This document shows, piece after piece, positions 11,799 to 21,461 of a stretch of 64,000 nt of DNA. Position 1 is the stretch's first letter, and the number at the start of each line of letters is the position of its first letter. Source of the DNA: Balanoglossus misakiensis (taxonomy: Eukaryota; Hemichordata); assembly GCA_040954595.2 (NCBI GenBank), contig CM082584.2:11346001-11410000 (forward strand), written 5' to 3'. Below the pieces are notes generated by a model. That model saw only the letters and a list, made by a program, of their open reading frames with translations. It was not told the origin of the DNA and ran no database searches. The translations under genes were made by a program, and so were the position numbers.

Positions 11799-13577
11799 TC
11801 AGTGCTGCTTGGGACCTGTGAAATGGCTAGGCTGAAAGTCAGGATGGAGTATGGTTACTGTGTGTTGGTTGATCAAGGATTCGTGTTTGTCAAGGACTGT
11901 CCACTGACTGTCCTCAGGGTCGTAGCACTCCACTGTGGTCAGCAGGCACTTCTTGCCAAAGCGGCCTTCCCTTTCCCCGCCAAAGACATACAGCTTCCCG
12001 TTACAAACCGCGGTGCAGAAATCGTGCCGACTCTCGTTCAGGTTCTTGATGGCTCGCCAGACGTTGTTCTCCACATCGAAGCACTCAATGTGATTGTAGT
12101 AGGGCATGTTTCCGATGGTGTAGATGCACCCGTTCAGGGCCTCCGTCCGTATCCGTTGGATACGCACCCTCATGTGACCCCTGAGACTCCACTCTGCAGT
12201 GGCGGGGTCGTAACACTGAATGTCAGGAATGTCTTCGTACTCTGAACTTGCGCCTCCGAAGACGAATACCTTCCCGCTGCAGGAGACCACAGAGTGCCAG
12301 TCGACAACTGGCGTCGGCAGCGCCGTGATGACTTCCCACGTGTTTGTATCCGGTTTGTACTTCTCCACGTTCTCCAGGACTGTGCGGTTCAGGCCGTAGC
12401 CACCCACCAAGTAGATGTGATTGTTGCAAGCCACGAGTTTCCCGTGCCACCGCGGCTGCGACGGGCTTGCGACTCCAGTCCACACGTTCTCGTGGGGCAG
12501 GTACAACCAGGCGTTGCCCAAGTTTGTCCGGACCATGACGTTGCTACCCAGAGGAGCTGCTGTCTGGATCTTTTCGTACTTCTGAAACGGTGGCGGTTCA
12601 AGCGCTGTTTGCACTTTGGTCTCAGGATCATACATGATGGTTTTGTGTTGTATTTCAACCTCATCGATCGACATGTCACCCAGGATGATCACGACCTCTC
12701 GGTAGTTTCGTGGCTGACACTGAACGTTCTTCAGTTCCTGCCAGTCACTGAAATGCATGTTCTGATACCGCTTGGCTTCCTCGATGGCCTGAACACATCC
12801 GGGACTCTGCATAATGCCTGGATCGTTCGCTGCTTTGGTCAGAGTAGTCGGAGACAGAAACGGCAGTCGTAGTGCGGTTAAGAGCACCTGCAGGGAACCC
12901 TGCCTGTTCTCGGGGTCATAGTTGATCCAGTCCATCACAGCCTCATAAACGGTCTCCTCGCTGTCCAGGTACAGGTCTTTAGCCAGACATTTCAGAAGCA
13001 GCGGTTCGGGCAGCTGCAGAAACTCCTCATTCCTGCACACCTCCGAGAACCGAGCAACGCTAAACGCTTCGGCTTTACTGTAGAGATCCTCCAAGTTGTG
13101 CAAGTCGGCGAACTGCAGCATTCCGATGCAGTTGCTGGGGTCCATGTGTTCCCTCATGAAGATGGAGCAGGCTGACTCCAGGGAGGAGATCTGAAAGAGG
13201 CTGGCAGCCTCCAGAACAGCCTGGGCATTCTGCTCTGTGATGTCAATCTCCCCCGTGTACAGGAACTCGACGATGGTGCTCAGTATGGTGGCCTGTACTC
13301 CGTTCAGAATGATCTTCTGAATGTGGCTCTCCTGCATGTCGTGCGTGAACATGGCATTGAAGTAGAAACTACACAGAGCCAGCACTGCCCTGTGACACGT
13401 TATCTCCTCGTCTCCTACGCACAGCGCCACATCTGTGAATTTCCTCTCCAGCCGCAAGCGGTTAAGACCCTGCAGCACAAATGCTGAATGGCTGGAGTCA
13501 CGGAATTTGAAAACAGGGTCTCCTGCTCTGTCAGCACTTGAGGCTTCTTTATCATCAGAGGCTCCTTCGGTGTTCAT
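11799..13577 (-). CDS. BTB-BACK-kelch protein (kelch-like, probable CUL3 adaptor)
   Basis: Proteins with this layout usually hold substrates for CUL3 ubiquitin ligases. The 592-residue product is read from one uninterrupted exon. A BTB domain spans about residues 37-145 (FTDVALCVGDEEITCHRAVL; YFNAMFTHDMQES; IVEFLYTGEI), a BACK domain about 150-255 (the end includes LRLPFLSP), and about five kelch blades 295-580 with repeated GG plus Tyr/Trp signatures (YLVGGYG, VFVFGGASS, LYVFGGERE). The start at 13577 (MNTEGAS) is chosen because a good acceptor (AAACACAG) lies just upstream of it. The open frame continues 39 codons further, to 13694, but that part looks intronic. I cannot assign it to a particular KLHL number. 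Confidence 0.93.
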   Translation of the reverse strand: MNTEGASDDKEASSADRAGDPVFKFRDSSHSAFVLQGLNRLRLERKFTDVALCVGDEEITCHRAVLALCSFYFNAMFTHDMQESHIQKIILNGVQATILSTIVEFLYTGEIDITEQNAQAVLEAASLFQISSLESACSIFMREHMDPSNCIGMLQFADLHNLEDLYSKAEAFSVARFSEVCRNEEFLQLPEPLLLKCLAKDLYLDSEETVYEAVMDWINYDPENRQGSLQVLLTALRLPFLSPTTLTKAANDPGIMQSPGCVQAIEEAKRYQNMHFSDWQELKNVQCQPRNYREVVIILGDMSIDEVEIQHKTIMYDPETKVQTALEPPPFQKYEKIQTAAPLGSNVMVRTNLGNAWLYLPHENVWTGVASPSQPRWHGKLVACNNHIYLVGGYGLNRTVLENVEKYKPDTNTWEVITALPTPVVDWHSVVSCSGKVFVFGGASSEYEDIPDIQCYDPATAEWSLRGHMRVRIQRIRTEALNGCIYTIGNMPYYNHIECFDVENNVWRAIKNLNESRHDFCTAVCNGKLYVFGGEREGRFGKKCLLTTVECYDPEDSQWTVLDKHESLINQHTVTILHPDFQPSHFTGPKQH

Positions 13578-13825
13578 ACTGCTCTCTGTGTCTGTGTTTA
13601 TAAAGAGACACAAACTTTTTTTATTGGATGACGAGGCACAGAAAAGTGGGGTTTTCACCACAACCGGACACGCCCCCAAGCCCAAATAGACCACCGAAGG
13701 TCAACATTATATCTGATTATCTCATTACATTAGTAAGTCAATTTCAGACATATGTATCACACATCGCAATAGAAAGTGTGTGAACAACTATTTCAAGGCA
13801 GACCCCAGGATATAGCATATACGCA

Positions 13826-14045
13826 CCTGTGTGGCCACGAGATGCCAGAAAACAGCTGAACTTGGAATAGAAAGTTGGGTGCCACTGGCCTGGGTCGAAG
13901 TCGCTTTTGAAGCAACAGAGATGCAGTCGATCTCTGTAGCTCTATTTGTAGTTGTGAACTCCGAGGCAAACTTAGATTGCATCAGAAAATCCGAACATAT
14001 TTGTAGCGGACGAGCGTAGAAACGTTTGCACACTTCGATCAGAAA
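13826..14045 (-). other. Probable non-coding first exon of the kelch gene
   Basis: On the minus strand CGTGGCCACACAG is followed by a donor, GTGCGTAT, at about 13826. This suits a 5' UTR exon spliced to the acceptor near 13592. The upstream limit is a guess. The kelch and HSDL2 genes would then be divergent, with the two transcription starts within roughly 150 bp. Confidence 0.4.
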
Positions 14046-14179
14046 CTAACTTCAGTCAGCTGACCTGACATACCGCCAGTCAGGTGACTAACTAACCTCT
14101 GACCCCGTCACCAATGCACTCACTGGAGAAAAGAGTTATCCAAACGTACCAAACAAATGACTGATTTGCAGACGAAATC

Positions 14180-17037
14180 ATGTTGAACACTGGGTGAGTT
14201 TATACTTTAGAATTCTCAGTGCATGCAATTGTACAAAGAACAGCAGATTTATAAATTCAGTATTTGTGAACTATGATATGCAGTCTTCGAAGAGAGACCG
14301 AACTCAAGCAAATGCTTCGTCCACTGGCAGTCGGTTCAGTTGAAGATGTTGTCCGCATCACTAGTCACTTCCACTGTACCATGTACCAGTACATGTAACC
14401 ACCACCAGCTAGTTTTTATTAGTCCATAGTCTAGAATCCAGACTCGTGTATGTTTTTCGCTATGCTCCACACATATGTGCTTTCCAGTGTTCATTCATGG
14501 AGTAGTCTAGATATCTATACGTTCGTATAGATATCTAGACTATTCATGGAGTGACTGTGATTTTGTCTTCACAGGAAACTCGCAGGCAAGACTCTGTTCA
14601 TCACTGGTGCAAGTCGTGGCATTGGTAAGGCCATCGCCCTGAAAGCAGCCAGAGATGGCGCCAATGTTGTCATAGCAGCCAAGACTGATCAACCACACCC
14701 AAAGTTACCAGGTACCATCTACACAGCAGCTGAGGAAAGTGAGTACAGAGTTCTCAACCCACAATTGTAACAATTTTAACTTTAAAATATGTGGTAAAAT
14801 ATATGTATGAGCAACAACTGGGATGTAGGTGCCATTTAAAACCTTTGACCAGTTGTATAAGTATGGTATTATTCTGCCTTCCATCGACAGTCGAGGCTGC
14901 TGGTGGGAAGTGCCTACCATGCGTGGTTGATGTGAGGTTTGAAGATGCAGTGCAGTCGGCCGTGGAAGGAGCAGTGAAGAAGTTTGGAGGCATCGACATA
15001 CTGGTCAACAACGCAAGCGCTATAAGTTTGACCGACACCCTCGCAACTGACATGAAGAAATATGACCTCATGAATAATATAAATGCAAGAGGAACTTATC
15101 TAGTGTAAGTATTGAGTGTTTACCATAGAACACATAATTGGCAGTACTGGACCTCTATGCAGGAATAGGGGTACAGCGAACATTCTTTGTGAAAGAAATT
15201 AATGATTCATTTTTTTGTGCTGTCATTGTTTCACACAACCTCAGGTCAAAGTTATGTCTACCTTATTTGAAGATTGGCAAGAATCCACACATTCTGAACA
15301 TGAGTCCCCCTCTGAACATGAAACCTAAATGGTTCGCAAACCATGTCGGTGAGTAACTGTATAAGAATGAAAATTAAGCATTGCCGAAGAACTGTAGTTA
15401 TAAGAGGGTCTTCATTGAATTTTCTGCAATCTGTGATCTAGCAACACATCCACAAAAGCTATCCCAAAATTACCAATCCAGGTAGAATGCACTGCAGTCT
15501 TTTTGAATCATCAAGTGTATTGATCTGACATTTGCTTTTTTTTTTTTTTTTTTCACAGCATACACAATGGCCAAGTATGGAATGTCAATGTGTGTTCTGG
15601 GCATGGCGGAGGAATTTAAAAATGACGGGATTGCAGTCAATGCGCTGTGGCCAAGAACAGGTATGGTGTTTCTCAAGTCGAGTGACAATTGGAATTAGGA
15701 AGTTGTCATATGTGAAACTGTCCTACCCAAAAGTGAATAGGGGTTTCGTAATGCCAGTATTCCCTGAATTTCTTTGTACTTGACCTTGGCAGGCGCCAGT
15801 CTTCGCTTTATACTGTGGAAATGACTCGACCTTTGGACACAATCATGACTGGTAGAGCGCCATCATGGGTTGTAATCAAATTTCTTTTGTTTACCTGTTT
15901 ATAATTCCTCTTATTGCATGTCTGACCCAACACAGCAATCATCACGGCAGCCATGGAAATGTTGGGTGGATCCGATGTTGCTAAGCAGTGCCGCAAGGTG
16001 GATATAATGTCAGATGCAGCGTACGTGATTCTCACCAAAGACAGCAGGAGTTTTACCGGCAATTTCTGCATCGATGATGAGGTTCTTGTGGATGTTGGTG
16101 TCAAAGACTTTGATCAGTATTCTGTCGTACCAGGTATTATAAGCAAACATGTACACACTCAGTGTAACTTGTTCCACCAGTATTACCTGTATAGTATTGT
16201 CCACACACACACACACATATCTCTCAAGCAGAGTCCTGGATATATTAGCATGCTGTTTGCAGTAGACAAGAAATTGCATTTTGGTACACAGAACAAAATA
16301 CTGAAAATAAAGCCAACATTTAAAACTCTCGACTATTTTTACAGTTACCTTATAAGTAATCAATGTCTATGCTTTCTTTCCAGGGGAACCACTCATGCCC
16401 GACTTCTTCCTGGATACAGACACTCCGGAGAAGGTTGAGGAGGTACTGAGAAATCTTGGTGTGGCTGCTCCCTTGAGAAAGCCAGAAGCGAGTGAAGATG
16501 CAACTACCACTAACGGAACAGATACTTCCAAGACATTTGGAAAAGTTGAAAGCCTGCTTAGTGAAGATTTAGTCAAGTCCATTGGAGGGGTGTTCCTGTT
16601 TGATCTCAAAGGTGGGATGTGTTCGGTGTGACAGTATGATGAGTTGTCATCGCTGGATGATATTATGAAATTCATCCATTAAAATTTACAAAATCTTTCA
16701 CGGAATCTTGAACCAGTAATTTCTTTGTTGTCATCCTGTAAGAAATAATCTGAATTTATACTGACTTTGCGATGTACGTCTTTTTCTCCTAACAGGTGAC
16801 GATGCTGGAACGTGGTACGTTGACCTGAAAAACGGCAGTGGTTCACTTGGCAAAGGGGAGCCCCCTAGTGGCAAGGCTGACTGCACCATGTCCCTGAAAA
16901 GTAAAGATTTCAACAAAATGTTTGCCGGAAAGTTGAAGCCAACCACGGCCTTCATGATGGGAAAACTCAAGATCAAAGGAGACATGGGGAAGGCAATGAA
17001 GCTGGAAAAACTACTGAACACCATGAATAAAAAATAA
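14180..17037 (+). CDS. HSDL2: HSDL2, full-length copy: short-chain dehydrogenase + SCP2 lipid-binding domain
   Basis: HSDL2 is a peroxisomal/mitochondrial short-chain dehydrogenase linked to lipid metabolism; its natural substrate is not firmly known. Eight exons join in phase: 14180-14193, 14575-14738, 14891-15104, 15245-15348, 15559-15660, 15936-16133, 16384-16611 and 16796-17037, giving 421 residues (human about 418). It opens MLNTGKLAGKTLFITGASRG. The nucleotide-binding TGASRGIG is at 15-22, NNAS at 99-102, and the catalytic YTMAK (Tyr167, Lys171) in exon 5. After a Thr/Glu-rich linker the SCP2 domain fills about 310-421 (GEPPSGKADCTMS, KMFAGKLKPTTAFM, GKLKIKGDM). The C-terminus is ...LLNTMNKK, not a peroxisomal tripeptide; the human protein ends in ARL. 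It is the first gene of a tandem trio. Confidence 0.96.
14493..14552. repeat. 38-nt perfect hairpin flanked by 11-bp direct repeats
   Basis: In HSDL2 intron 1, bases 14504-14541 form a perfect palindrome of 17-bp arms (AGTCTAGATATCTATAC) around a 4-nt loop GTTC. On both sides stands the same 11-mer ATTCATGGAGT (14493-14503 and 14542-14552). The arrangement resembles a very small insertion with target-site duplication, or a template-switch event. Confidence 0.85.
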
Positions 17038-17376
17038 ATCAGAACTTTAAACAAGCAATCTGTTTCAGATCCATCCTGTGTGATTTTAATTCATACACGA
17101 CATATAGAGTGATTAGAAGCCAACGTGCAGCTGAATTTTGCAGACTGTATGCATTCGAAGTAGAAGTTCTGCTTTAATGGGGCGGGTTCATTTCACACAG
17201 TTTTGTTTTGAAAAGATTTTACAGCAAAAAGTGGCAAAAGGGACTCGGATATCAACAGGTCAATGCAATTTGTAAAAATCCATAATAAAAAATACAGTGG
17301 TAGATATACATACAATACGTGACACGTGTACAGGGGTATTTCTATTAGTCCGTGCATGACAGTTACTGGAAGGAAT

Positions 17377-17382
17377 AATAAA
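17377..17382 (+). terminator. Candidate poly(A) signal of HSDL2 copy 1
   Basis: AATAAA lies about 340 nt beyond the stop codon, the first clear hexamer after the gene. Confidence 0.4.
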
Positions 17383-17530
17383 GTCAATTAGTATTATATA
17401 TACTGGTCGAAACCGTACTGTTCTCAACGACAAAGTTGTCTTTTAGTTTTCTTTCCTCATTGTTTAACCAGTGCAGAATCTGCCAGATGACAATTTTTAA
17501 ATTCACCAAAGTGGGATTAAGTCCTGAGGG

Positions 17531-17624
17531 TGATTGGGTATAAGATAAGGATTACATGTATACACTGTATAAGGCAGGAGTCCTGCCTTATACATGTTAT
17601 ATAATCCTTATCTTTACCCAATCA
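17531..17624. repeat. Imperfect inverted repeat, 94 bp
   Basis: The arms begin TGATTGGGT...AGATAAGGATTA and meet at a central TAAGGCAGGA/TCCTGCCTTA. The right arm mirrors the left with small indels. It lies between HSDL2 copies 1 and 2 and looks like a foldback or MITE-type element. No internal coding sequence. Confidence 0.75.
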
Positions 17625-17839
17625 ACACTGCTGTTCAGTGTATTTGTATGTGATTGACCGTCCCCCTATAAATCAGATGGTTCTCCCCTTACCCAGCTTC
17701 GACAAGGGCTTCGACAAAACACGTCTCTGCAGGTGACTTGACCCACGATTGACCTGAGTCGCGACTGACTAACCATTAACCTAAGTGCATTGATTAATGA
17801 GGTGATTGAGCCTGGTCGGACGTATATGCAGAGCTAGAA

Positions 17840-20653
17840 ATGGCCGAAAATACTGGGTAAGCAATGCAGTGAATCTCTCGACGTCCAATTTCAACACACG
17901 ATAGCGGATAGCGATAAAAAATAGCACGTTTAATTGTCTTGATATTGTGTGGATACTAGTATTTAACTGTGTAGTATCGACTGTCCCCGGCCCTACCCAG
18001 TTTTAACAGGTGACCGTGGCTAACAAGCTTCAAGGTCACTGGCCATAAAACATATAGTATGATAAAGCGAATATATCACCCACAGTCGCATATATGGGGG
18101 GCATAATTGGGCTCCACTTCGCCCAGCTAGCACATATTGCTAGGGGCTGTATTGTACATTTGGTCTGTGATTTGGTCAAGGGCTGGCCTGAGCATGCACG
18201 CGCACCCCCTGTTCCCTCTATAGAGGGCCAACTTCACCATAGAAAACAATGGGTTTCGACCAAACCACGTTGGTGAAAGAGTTCAAATGAGGTCACTCAC
18301 ACGTTGGTCGGAGATATTGTGCAAGACCGATATTTCCACACTAAATGCAATAGGGCTGACTCAGAAATATTTTTAAAAATTCTCACTTTGACTCAAAGCT
18401 TTTAAAAATTATGTTTGTTAGAGGCCATATACACATGTATAAGACTCCCGCCATCACCGTGTTCCGAAACTGGGCATGTACACACCCGGAGAAAGATGAC
18501 TTTTTCATAACGAAAATAAATATTGTAAAATATTCAATGCACATAATCCGAACGATAACAACAAATACGTTAAATTTCGGTGGAATTTCGACGCTGTATT
18601 AACTAAATACATTTTCTTTACGGTAAAGATTCTGATCGTCACTGAAAAGTCCAAGGCGAATTCGCGTAAGACGCGCGATTATTTTATGTCGCATTAGTAA
18701 AAAAAAATAACCAAAAAATGAATTTGAGTGAAATCAGTCTATCACCAGCAACCACCAACGTGTCGTTTGCACACATATGCAGATTTTTCAGCACAAACAA
18801 CATCCCAGATGTCTCGACAAGCATGAGAAATTGTGCCATAAACTCTCGCGTGTTCCGATACTGGGCCGTTCCGATACTGGGTATGGGAGTGTAACATACA
18901 AACTAAAGAAAACGAAGTTTCAGCTGAAGGTTTTCTAGTTTTGTTAATTTTTCTCTTGACAGAAAACTCGCAGGCAAGACTCTGTTCATCACTGGTGCAA
19001 GCCGTGGCATCGGTAAGGCCGTTGCCCTGAAAGCAGCCAGAGATGGCGCCAATGTTGTCATAGCAGCCAAGACTGATCAACCACACCCAAATTTACCTGG
19101 TACCATCTACACAGCAGCCAAGGAAAGTAAGGAAGTGTCTTTATTCTCTCATAATTTTGCTGTGCTTTTGATCGATTTCAGAAAATTTTCAGTTTTGAGT
19201 TTATAATCCCCACATAACACTTGATCAAAAAGTTGTTACGGTTCTTATTTTTCTGACACAGTTGAGGATGCGGGAGGTAAGTGTCTTCCCTGCGTGGTAG
19301 ATGTTCGCAACGAATCTCAAATCCAGGCTGCCATAGACGCGGCCATTCAGAAGTTCGGTGGCATCGATATTTTGGTCAACAATGCATTTGCCGTCCATGC
19401 AAGAGATACCCTTTCCACAGACATGAAGAAATATGATCTGGTGATGGATATTGCTACAAGAGGCACTTTCCTGACGTAAGTGCAGATTCAGCGAGATTTG
19501 GGTTGCCATGGTTACTGTGTGATTGCTCTTGATCCCCATTCATTGCCACTATAGCTGACACAACTGTTCTCAAACTTTTTCACACAGGTCTAAGTTGTGC
19601 CTGCCACATCTTCTGAAAGCAAAGAATGCCCACATTTTGAACATTAGCCCACCGCTGAATATGAAACCCAAATGGTTTGCCAATCATGTAGGTAAGTGGA
19701 TATCGACTAACTTTTAGAAATCTTCATTATTATGAAATGACATCGCATTTTTTTATACAGAGACAGTTAAGAATTTGCTGTATTCATGAACCCTTTGAAT
19801 GACTATACATCATGGTCTTGAGTCCAGAGCAGTGGGCTGAGCATTATCAGAGAATGCATGAATCTGCAGAATCGGGTGTTATTTGCAGTGTGCACAAACA
19901 GATTTTGTCTCCTTTCTTTCAGCTTACACTATGTCCAAGTATGCAATGTCAATGTGTGTTCTGGGAATGGCAGAAGAATTCAAATCTGACGGCGTTGCGG
20001 TCAACGCCCTGTGGCCACTTACAGGTATTAGTATTGTCGGATCCGCATGGAGCCTTTATAAATTCTCTAGAAGTCCCTGTCATTATTTGCTCACATCTAA
20101 ACTTTCTGAATGTTAAGAATTCTGTGTCTTTCATCTTGCTTACTGTAGTTATCAAGACTGCCACTGTAACATTGAAGGTAGGCGAAGAAGTGTCCAAACA
20201 TTGTCGCACCACCGATATCATGGCTGATGCTGCGTACGTCATACTATCACAGGACAGCAGAGAGTTTACCGGCAATTTCTGTGTTGATGAGCGCATCTTG
20301 CGAAAAGTCGGAGTGACCGATTTTGAAAAATATGCAGTGGAACCAGGTAAGCCATGGCTTTCCATGATTTGTACATATATTTGGAAAATACATTAATATT
20401 CCATTTAAAATACATTCGAATGAATTTTGAATACATGCTACTTTTTCAGATTAAAGAGTTTAAGATTATCATGTTTTTTTTGGCTCTCGCGTAGTTAAAA
20501 AAATTCCCACTTTGAGGTAGTTCCCTAATTTAACTTGACTAATACTTTTCTATATTTTTTTCACCCGTAGGAATGACTTTGAGTCCTGATTTCTACTTGG
20601 ACTTTACAGATGAAGAAATGAAGTTGTTTGGGCTTGGGAATTCCAAACTGTAG
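17840..20653 (+). CDS. HSDL2 paralogue 2: SDR domain only, ends in -SKL
   Basis: Seven exons join in phase: 17840-17856, 18963-19126, 19262-19475, 19588-19691, 19923-20024, 20149-20346 and 20571-20653, giving 293 residues. It starts MAENTGKLAGKTLFITGASR and keeps TGASRGIG and the catalytic YTMSK. It has NNAF where the other copies have NNAS. Exons 2-6 have exactly the lengths of the full-length HSDL2 gene (164, 214, 104, 102, 198 nt). The SCP2 exons are absent; the last exon encodes a short tail ending GLGNSKL. SKL is the classical type-1 peroxisomal targeting signal. I infer a peroxisomal matrix dehydrogenase acting without a lipid-carrier domain. All splice sites are intact, so this is unlikely to be a pseudogene. 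Confidence 0.93.
18203..18286. repeat. Dispersed repeat, copy A
   Basis: This block in intron 1 of HSDL2 paralogue 2 (core AGAAAACAATGGG, then a TGGTGAAAGAGTT end) is clearly related to 33499-33617 in the HCCS intron. It is probably a fragment of a short interspersed or MITE family. No coding content. Confidence 0.55.
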
Positions 20654-21461
20654 GTTAGGGCCTGCAGGCTATAATACTAGTAATTAATTTGTAACACAAT
20701 GCAATCCGTACATCCAAATCATGGTTAATCATATATGTTCGTGAGCAATTTGGATGCCCCACAGTAACCATACAATTAATTCATCTGGACTACTGGACAG
20801 TTCCAGACCTGTAATCTGATGTGGTTTTCCTAAATAATTCACAGCTGCAAGAATTCAAGCAAAAACATGCATATACTAAGGACTGTGAAAGTGTGTCTTC
20901 TCTTGATTTATTCACATTTTGTCCATAGAAAATGACATGTATATAACTTTTTACATATTTCTGAAATATATACCTTATGGATAATGTGGTGTTTCTTCTA
21001 CATATGAGTGTGCCTACTGTCAAACCACATACATGTATATCTGTATCTATGGTATATATATGATATCAAATATCTGTCTTTCACGGACTTTAATTACTTC
21101 TTTTATTATCATCATTTTTCCTTCCTCTGTCCTGTGTAATTCAGGCCCTGGCCATGGCCTGCGCTCAGATATCGTGGGTGGCGCTATGTACACTTTTTTA
21201 AGCCGCCGGTGACACTCACCACCGTGAGTTCGAGCAGTTCACCAGCATTATATAACTGATAACAGGCTAGACACCAATTTGGAAGAGAACAGCGACATAG
21301 CCGCTTGTGCTGTCTATATTCAGCCTGGACTATAAAGTCCCTAGTGAATGACCTGGTGCTGATAGCTGGACTTTGCCTCATTGAACGTTCAAAGTTCAAA
21401 GGTCACTCTGCATGTGCATTGCCATTTGATTGAGGAGGTCGGACGTATAGGTACAGCAGAG
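20654..21461 (+). other. 3' UTR of HSDL2 paralogue 2 and promoter of paralogue 3
   Basis: There is no gene here. About 20700-20950 resembles the stretch after paralogue 3 (about 23330-23700), including a shared CCAGACCTGTA and a CTCTTGATTTATTCACATTT block, so the duplicated unit includes the 3' UTR. The last 50 bases before 21462 match the bases before 17840 (GGTCGGACGTATA), marking the duplicated promoter. Confidence 0.6.

Noticed and set aside
12294-12872. 192-codon plus-strand open frame
   Set aside because: Shadow of the BTB-kelch exon on the opposite strand; no family resemblance of its own.
13578-13694. 39-residue N-terminal extension of the kelch protein
   Set aside because: An acceptor site lies just upstream of ATG 13577, and the extension has no similarity to kelch-like N-termini.
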